From the IMG/VR virus record IMGVR_UViG_3300032093_000742, positions 1 through 25,943 of that record: a stretch of 25,943 nt of DNA; one strand, given 5' to 3'. A model generated the notes under the pieces. That model saw nothing but the letters and a program-made list of their open reading frames with translations. It did no database searches and was not told the origin of the DNA. A program made the translations under genes and the position numbers. This stretch comes from a virus. Each line of letters starts with the position of its first letter. The stretch's first letter is position 1. Below are positions 22,815 to 25,943 of the stretch, in pieces.

Positions 22815-23068
22815 TTCATTATCATTTTGACGTACAAAAAAAGCACGATAGTCCAGACGGTTATAAACCCAACGGTGAACAGAAAAGCCTGCCATTGTTC
22901 AAAGCCCGTGGGGATTCGGTCGCGCATGTTTACGGCAAACCATACGAGGACGGCAGCGATAAACGCCCCGGCAGTTATTACACACGTCAGAACCCATTTG
23001 TGGAAGCTTGCAGCCTCGGGGTCGTCTGACATCTCAAAGCGGTGGTCAAGTTCTGTTTTGCGTTTCAT
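22811..23068 (-). CDS. Two-span membrane protein
   Basis: 85 residues. After a charged N-terminus (KRKTELDHRFEMSDDPEAASFHKW), hydrophobic spans cover about 27-47 (VLTCVITAGAFIAAVLVWFAV) and 63-83 (FLFTVGFITVWTIVLFLYVKM). The start overlaps the leader ORF stop (ATGA). Membrane topology with both ends likely cytoplasmic resembles small phage holins, but it lies in the replication region with no lysis partners in view. Function unknown. Confidence 0.6.
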   Translation of the reverse strand: MKRKTELDHRFEMSDDPEAASFHKWVLTCVITAGAFIAAVLVWFAVNMRDRIPTGFEQWQAFLFTVGFITVWTIVLFLYVKMIMK

Positions 23069-23139
23069 CTGTTTGTAATTGTGTAGTTACCTTTTAATTC
23101 TGACGGCTCAAAGCGGAAGTATGGAAGTTCCTTTGCCAT
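23065..23139 (-). CDS. 24-residue leader ORF, possible relic of a replication gene
   Basis: ATG at 23139 directly follows the terminator T8 tract; the frame ends TGA at 23065-23067, overlapping the next ATG. It encodes MAKELPYFRFEPSELKG... of 24 residues. The PYFRFEPSE start resembles the first residues of Bacteroidetes phage replication proteins of the DUF4373 type (PYFKFxPSEW). It may be a leftover N-terminus or a leader peptide read with the attenuator. Homology is from memory. Confidence 0.4.
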   Translation of the reverse strand: MAKELPYFRFEPSELKGNYTITNR

Positions 23140-23197
23140 AAAAAAAATGCCCTTAAAGTGCCTCCCCCGGTGGTGATCGAGTTCGGCCTTTAAGGGC
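23140..23197 (-). terminator. Intrinsic terminator before the replication genes
   Basis: On the minus strand a perfect 10-bp stem GCCCTTAAAG / CTTTAAGGGC (arms 23188-23197 and 23149-23158), with an extra GCC/GGC helix inside a 29-base loop, is followed by one A and eight T. Stem, T tract and position are those of a Rho-independent terminator. Confidence 0.8.
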
Positions 23198-23240
23198 TCA
23201 AATGTTTAAAATCGCGTTCACCACTCCGCTGCCTTTCGGC
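23140..23240 (-). ncRNA. Structured leader or small RNA, pseudoknot-capable
   Basis: From the predicted start near 23240 the RNA begins with a GCC-GAAA-GGC hairpin (23240-23231). Then GTGGTGAACG (23224-23215) pairs, one mismatch allowed, with CGATCACCAC (23179-23170), which lies in the loop of the terminator stem. The order A-B-A'-B' gives a pseudoknot or two mutually exclusive hairpins. It ends in the T8 tract. It could be a small RNA of about 100 nt or an attenuator for the replication genes. I do not recognise it as a named family. Confidence 0.55.
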
Positions 23241-23244
23241 TTTA

Positions 23245-23272
23245 CAAATATACAAAAACTTCCACAATTCAA
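23245..23272 (-). promoter_or_regulatory. Promoter for structured RNA / replication operon
   Basis: Minus strand: TTG (23272-23270), 17 bp, TATATTTG (23252-23245), which fits the Bacteroidetes TAnnTTTG consensus. Transcription would start near 23240 just after it. It overlaps the last codons of the upstream 67-residue gene. Confidence 0.6.
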
Positions 23273-23472
23273 CGCCTCTTATAAACTATTTTACCGTTAA
23301 CGTACTCTTTTATCGTACTGGATTTACTCTTTTTGCTGACCTTGTTGATCCTGATAGTGTAGCGATCCTCAAGATGCAAGACGTTGGAAAAGATAAACTC
23401 CGAGCGGCCTTGTATGTGCAGCTTGTTGGCCTCAATTATTTCTGCAATGTTTACTTTGCTGGCTTCGATCAT
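23269..23472 (-). CDS. Unknown 67-residue basic protein
   Basis: The start at 23472 gives an ATGA overlap with the preceding winged-helix gene and is preferred over 23505. The 67 residues (IEASKVNIAEIIEANKLHIQG..., then EDRYTIRINKVSKKSKSS and a basic tail VYKRR) show one helix and then beta pattern. No family recognised. The replication promoter begins at its 3' end. Confidence 0.6.
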   Translation of the reverse strand: MIEASKVNIAEIIEANKLHIQGRSEFIFSNVLHLEDRYTIRINKVSKKSKSSTIKEYVNGKIVYKRR

Positions 23473-23759
23473 AACAATTTCAATTGGAGTGAAGTAAACA
23501 CCCACTGCTGGGCTTTCCGTTGCGTTTCCGGGTCGGTTACCTTATTCCCAGGCTTTACCACTTTAAGCTCGTTTACAAGCGAGTTCATCCGCCCTGTGAT
23601 GCAATTGATAGGCATACCAAGATAGTCGGCTATTTCCTTGTTTGTCGCCTTGCCTTTTAAAGCAATCAGCGCACCCAGTACAAGGTTCTCTTTCGGTCGA
23701 AGATCGCGTCTGATTGAATCGTAAGCCTCTAGGCTAGTGTCTCGCATTTTTGTTTTCAT
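23469..23759 (-). CDS. Winged helix-turn-helix protein
   Basis: 96 residues. The middle reads LVLGALIALKGKATNKEIADYLGMPINCITGRMNSLVNELKVV (about 27-69), a clear winged-HTH: helix 2 (ATNKEIADYLG) and recognition helix (INCITGRMNSLVN). The C-terminal wing is followed by PGNKVTDPETQRKAQQWVFTS. It resembles MarR/ arsR-like regulators in phage early regions. Its start overlaps the frameshifted small gene and its stop overlaps the next start, so it is part of the early operon. Target unknown. Confidence 0.75.
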   Translation of the reverse strand: MKTKMRDTSLEAYDSIRRDLRPKENLVLGALIALKGKATNKEIADYLGMPINCITGRMNSLVNELKVVKPGNKVTDPETQRKAQQWVFTSLQLKLL

Positions 23760-23927
23760 AGGTTATCTATTACGTTAGCGTTTGCCAATACCCAAGCGAT
23801 GGCGAGAAAAACACCGAGCGATAAAAGGAAAGCTATCAACAATCCTTTCAACAGTTCCAGCGCGGGACGGTTGGTCTCCGTGCCGTGTATCTCGTACTTG
23901 AGGTCTTTTTAGTTTTGTGTTTTTCAT
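23756..23927 (-). pseudogene. Small membrane-protein gene broken by a one-base insertion
   Basis: ATG at 23927 opens a frame that ends early; the frame entering the next gene via a TGA overlapping its ATG encodes LELLKGLLIAFLLSLGVF, a membrane helix followed by AIAWVLANANVIDNL. The two frames meet at a run of five A on the coding strand (23906-23910). With four A, one 56-residue protein (MKNTKLKDLKYEIHG start) would be read, with correct ATGA junction. Either the gene is broken, the base is a sequencing error, or slippage repairs it. Confidence 0.6.
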
Positions 23928-23928
23928 G

Positions 23929-24135
23929 TCAAAATTGTTTTAAAGGTTTAACTGGTGTTGTCGGTGAGGCAAAAAAAGAACCGCTTTCCGTTGTGACTAT
24001 GTAGTTGAAATCGCCTTTTTGGTAAAACGTGTAAACCGTTCCGCCCGTGTGCCTCATTCGGAACGTGTCACCTTCGTTAAGGTCTTTAAGAAAGCACTCC
24101 TTGCCCTCCATTAGTTGTTTCGTTCTTTGTTTCAT
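23929..24135 (-). CDS. Unknown small protein (68 residues)
   Basis: 68 residues starting MKQRTKQLMEGKECFLKDLNEGDTFRM. The middle KDLNEGDTFRMRHTGGTVYTFYQ suggests a small SH3-like beta fold often seen in phage regulators (Gly-Asp followed by strands). The start overlaps the preceding gene's stop by ATGA. Function unknown. Confidence 0.6.
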   Translation of the reverse strand: MKQRTKQLMEGKECFLKDLNEGDTFRMRHTGGTVYTFYQKGDFNYIVTTESGSFFASPTTPVKPLKQF

Positions 24136-24272
24136 ATCTCAATGTTATACCCCCACAAAGGGAGGCTTTTGTAAAACAATCCTTTCCAGTTGAAAACATA
24201 ATCGACCGCTTTAACATCTCTATTACAGATGTTGTACCGGACGGCTTCGAGGTTGGGCGTGAAGATGGTCAT
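24132..24272 (-). CDS. 46-residue small ORF linked by ATGA at both ends
   Basis: ATG at 24272 overlaps the TGA of the neighbour and the frame's own TGA at 24132-24134 overlaps the next ATG. The peptide includes AVRYNICNRDVKAVDYVFNWKG, aromatic and mildly charged. Not recognised. Two-sided overlaps strongly suggest it is translated. Confidence 0.6.
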   Translation of the reverse strand: MTIFTPNLEAVRYNICNRDVKAVDYVFNWKGLFYKSLPLWGYNIEI

Positions 24273-24451
24273 ACAACCTCGGAGTAAAGTTTGCCGCTAT
24301 CCTTCCCCTTGTTGACCCTGATGTTAGTCCAGCCAGTACCTTTCGCGTCTAACTCTTTCTGCAATAGGTCAATGTCCTTTTGTTGGATTCCGATCTCTAC
24401 CTGATCGGGATACTTGCCTAGCTTTGTTTTACCAATGAATTTCTTTTCCAT
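24269..24451 (-). CDS. Unknown 60-residue protein
   Basis: 60 residues, basic: KFIGKTKLGKYPDQVEIGIQQKDIDLLQKELDAKG, then GWTNIRVNKGKDSGKLY. It is followed by the 46-residue ORF (ATGA overlap) and lies 1 base downstream of the exonuclease gene. It might be a small phage accessory protein; no family recognised. Confidence 0.6.
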   Translation of the reverse strand: MEKKFIGKTKLGKYPDQVEIGIQQKDIDLLQKELDAKGTGWTNIRVNKGKDSGKLYSEVV

Positions 24452-24452
24452 G

Positions 24453-25079
24453 TTAGTTGAATTTTAGTTTATACATTTGAATATATTCGTCACGCTTTGA
24501 AACAACAAATGGTAGGTTAGAATGAAATTTATCTCTCCACTCCTGACTTGCTTTTACCTCGTTTAAAATCATTCTGTTTTTATCCTTAACTGGATACCTC
24601 AAACCATTCTCATTCATTCTGCTAGTCTCAGCAAGATAAGCACATACTAGCCACCTGTCTTTTTTTAATCCCATCATATAAAGCTGGGCTTGGTTGTATT
24701 CATAATCTGATATTCCATCAGTCAGGTAATCAAGAAAGTTTTGAAGCGTTGTAGGACATTTCCAATCAGCTCCGTAATCAGATGCGACCGCGTCAGGGCT
24801 CCATCCTATGTCACCTTCAAATCCAAATTCACCAACTTCTATTTTTGGATCAAAGTATTGCAAGTAATGTTGAAGCGCAAAGCCCTCACCCATTTTGCCG
24901 TGCTCCATTTGCCATGTTGAAACATCATCGTAATGCTGGAAAAACCTTTCCTTTGCTAATTCCTTGGCAAGCGTTATCTGTCCTTTTTGAGCGTCCTTTT
25001 TAGGAACTAATGGGGAGCATCTTGAGCCGGTTACTAACCCGAATCTTTCAGGTGGAAATGTGTCTATTGCGAAATTCAT
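24453..25079 (-). CDS. YqaJ-like exonuclease (PD-(D/E)xK)
   Basis: 208 residues. GLVTGSRCSPLV (14-25) is the opening motif of YqaJ/lambda-exonuclease enzymes; MEHGKMGEGF (58-67) gives Glu59 and Glu65; GWSPDAV (92-98) supplies Asp96; GADWKCPT (103-110) gives the catalytic D-x-K (Asp105, Lys107). The later QAQLYMMGL is the usual glutamine helix. Such nucleases resect DNA ends for annealing-based recombination, generally with a single-strand annealing or binding partner, which is probably the upstream gene (4-base overlap). All expected active-site positions are present. Confidence 0.85.
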   Translation of the reverse strand: MNFAIDTFPPERFGLVTGSRCSPLVPKKDAQKGQITLAKELAKERFFQHYDDVSTWQMEHGKMGEGFALQHYLQYFDPKIEVGEFGFEGDIGWSPDAVASDYGADWKCPTTLQNFLDYLTDGISDYEYNQAQLYMMGLKKDRWLVCAYLAETSRMNENGLRYPVKDKNRMILNEVKASQEWRDKFHSNLPFVVSKRDEYIQMYKLKFN

Positions 25080-25435
25080 ACTTTCTGATTTTTAACCCGT
25101 AAAGCGTCTACCATTTCGCCAAAGGCTTTAACCTTTGCGGAGTAAATAATGATCGACTTGCCTGACCACTCTTCAATGTACGGAGTATCTAAAACCCTGG
25201 CAATGATTTTGCAATTTGTTTTGTTAAGTATCATTGGTTTTTTAGCGCCTTTAATCTTGGCTACTATACATTGCTCCTCTTTACCATCCGATCCTTTTAC
25301 GACCTCTTTTGAAACTGACTCAATAGTGAGTGTCAATTCCTGATTTGGTAAAAGATCGTGCGCCCCTACGTAATTAGGGTTAGTCAATTTTTTCCAGTGC
25401 GTGATTTGTTTTTCGGGTACTTTAGGCGTTTCCAT
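25076..25435 (-). CDS. Probable OB-fold single-strand DNA-binding partner
   Basis: 119 residues, beta-rich, with LTLTIESVSKEVV, CIVAKIKGAKKPMILNKTNCKIIARVL and EEWSGKSIIIYSAKVKAFGEMVDALRV. The L-N-K-T-N...W-x-G-K-x-I pattern is seen in small phage proteins next to YqaJ-type nucleases; an OB-fold ssDNA-binding role is likely. It overlaps the nuclease start by ATGA. It may serve as the annealing or binding partner of the exonuclease. The exact family is uncertain. Confidence 0.6.
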   Translation of the reverse strand: METPKVPEKQITHWKKLTNPNYVGAHDLLPNQELTLTIESVSKEVVKGSDGKEEQCIVAKIKGAKKPMILNKTNCKIIARVLDTPYIEEWSGKSIIIYSAKVKAFGEMVDALRVKNQKV

Positions 25436-25440
25436 TTGGT

Positions 25441-25566
25441 TTATTTAGTTATTGATTTTAGATATGTTCGTAATGCTCGTTCCGCTTGGTGACGTGTCCA
25501 GAAATGGTAAGTGTTTTTTTGAAAGTCAAGCGCGTAGTAGTCCAGTAGTCTAATGTGGCGGATCAT
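25441..25566 (-). CDS. 41-residue small ORF
   Basis: ATG at 25566 overlaps the upstream TGA as ATGA. The peptide includes RLLDYYALDFQKNTYHFW followed by a basic helix RHQAERALRTYLKSITK. It fills the interval before the OB-fold-like gene (5 bases left). Unrecognised; coding-like packing is the evidence. Confidence 0.6.
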   Translation of the reverse strand: MIRHIRLLDYYALDFQKNTYHFWTRHQAERALRTYLKSITK

Positions 25567-25769
25567 ATTACTATTGCTTTTATGTTTGGGAATCTCTTTT
25601 TGATCTGGCCTAATGATTCGCAGCCTATAACCTGATCTAAAGTGGTAAGCACAATATAAGGATAAAACCTGTTACTGTGTAATGTATATCCCCCGATCAT
25701 TTCAAATGAAGTTTCGCAATTAGCCTTTAACTGTGGGTAAAATCTGCGAGTGCCTTTGATTATTTTCAT
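25563..25769 (-). CDS. First gene of leftward early operon, unknown
   Basis: Start set at ATG 25769 (MKIIKGTRRFYPQLK); the longer in-frame start at 25814 lies within the promoter. The protein has 68 residues with the pattern IGGYTLHSNRFYPYIVLTTLDQVIG and ends IKKRFPNIKAIVI. It resembles small Bacteroidetes phage proteins; function unknown. The leader is very short (about 9 bases) and A-rich before the ATG. Confidence 0.65.
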   Translation of the reverse strand: MKIIKGTRRFYPQLKANCETSFEMIGGYTLHSNRFYPYIVLTTLDQVIGCESLGQIKKRFPNIKAIVI

Positions 25770-25784
25770 ATTGTTTTCGTTTTT

Positions 25785-25814
25785 CAAAGGTAATAATATC
25801 ATTTTAATATCCAA
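25785..25814 (-). promoter_or_regulatory. Leftward early promoter
   Basis: Minus strand: TTG (25814-25812), 19 bp, TACCTTTG (25792-25785), the Bacteroidetes consensus. It fires the early operon. The spacer contains two AATATC copies 11 bases apart. Confidence 0.7.
25795..25811. promoter_or_regulatory. Two 6-bp direct repeats, possible operator
   Basis: AATATC at 25795-25800 and 25806-25811 are spaced by 11 bp, one turn of DNA, inside the leftward promoter. Ribbon-helix-helix proteins often bind such tandem repeats, and the rightward gene next to it starts like one. The repeat is short, so chance is possible. Confidence 0.35.
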
Positions 25815-25818
25815 GCCT

Positions 25819-25848
25819 TTTGATTGTAATATTTTTATACTATCTTTG
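25819..25848 (+). promoter_or_regulatory. Rightward promoter
   Basis: TTTG (25819-25822), 18 bp, TATCTTTG (25841-25848), the Bacteroidetes form, located about 20 bases before the rightward ATG at 25868. It is divergent from the leftward promoter, with the two -33 elements 4 bases apart. Confidence 0.65.
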
Positions 25849-25867
25849 TAATACTATTCTAAAAGAT

Positions 25868-25943
25868 ATGAAAAAACCTAAGAAAAACACCAAAAACATA
25901 CTTTTGCGGCTACCTCCTAAACTTGCCGATAGGGTGTCAAAAA
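25868..25943 (+). CDS. Ribbon-helix-helix-like regulator, 3' end beyond window
   Basis: The only rightward gene. ATG at 25868 with 25 codons seen. KKPKKNTKN is a basic arm, then ILLRLPPKLADRVSK, the strand and helix start typical of an Arc/MetJ ribbon-helix-helix domain. Facing the early operon, it may be a repressor or antitoxin. Only its start is visible, so the family is tentative. Confidence 0.5.
   Translation, partial: MKKPKKNTKNILLRLPPKLADRVSK

Noticed and set aside
23473-23505. Longer start (23505) for the 67-residue gene
   Set aside because: ATG at 23472 gives an exact ATGA overlap with the winged-helix stop, as elsewhere in the operon.
25770-25814. Upstream start for the first early gene (25814)
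   Set aside because: It would place the N-terminus in the consensus promoter. The downstream ATG at 25769 has a plausible transcript start and A-rich context.
1-25943. tRNA genes, CRISPR arrays and insertion sequences
   Set aside because: I looked for cloverleaf-like inverted stems with T-loop GTTCGA-type sequence, regular spaced repeats and transposase motifs and saw none that hold up. Absence is by eye and could miss divergent cases.

Overview
The window is most of the genome of a contractile-tailed (myovirus-type) bacteriophage or prophage of a Bacteroidetes host. The host assignment rests on three promoter-like sites of the Bacteroidetes form (TTG, 17-19 bp, TAnnTTTG), A-rich sequence instead of Shine-Dalgarno motifs before many starts, and Bacteroidetes-type phage families. 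Every gene but one is on the minus strand, so transcription runs from right to left, mostly with ATGA-type or short overlaps between genes. No integrase, transposase, tRNA, rRNA or CRISPR array was seen.

Right end (about 25.9-23.27 kb): two back-to-back promoters fire a rightward gene with a ribbon-helix-helix-like start (cut by the window edge) and the leftward early operon. The early operon holds many tiny unknown genes, an OB-fold-like candidate plus YqaJ-type exonuclease recombination pair, a winged-helix protein and a small membrane-protein gene broken by one base.

Replication region (23.27-20.36 kb): a predicted promoter, a roughly 100-nt structured leader or small RNA ending in an intrinsic terminator, a 24-codon leader ORF, a two-helix membrane protein, a DUF6291-like replication protein, a small helical protein, a DnaB/RecA-fold helicase and a membrane protein. 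A ParB-methyltransferase follows that appears to have lost two internal segments.

Packaging and head region (19.9-15.1 kb): a DUF5681 protein, a 38-codon ORF, terminase large subunit, DUF1320 (Mu gp36-like), DUF935 portal (Mu gp29-like), Mu F-like and Mu G-like proteins and a tail-terminator candidate. Next, unusually, comes a baseplate and fibre block (baseplate J, gp25-like, unknown, fibre) and a lipoprotein zinc metallopeptidase (15.1-11.5 kb). A strong promoter at 11.5 kb then precedes the ClpP-like head protease with a nested scaffold start, capsid, two accessory proteins, tail sheath, tail tube, tail-assembly chaperone with a -1 frameshift site, tape measure, hub, spike, a LysM-like baseplate protein and a 761-residue beta-helix tailspike. 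A second exported or fibre-like protein runs off the left edge.

The most interesting items are the pseudoknot-capable terminator RNA in front of the replication genes, the HExxH lipoprotein inside the structural cluster, Sec signal peptides on tail-module proteins, the doubly deleted methyltransferase, the displaced baseplate block and the promoter architectures. All family names come from reading motifs by eye; no database search was run. No gap over 300 bases lacks a gene; the largest (23140-23268) holds the structured RNA and its promoter.
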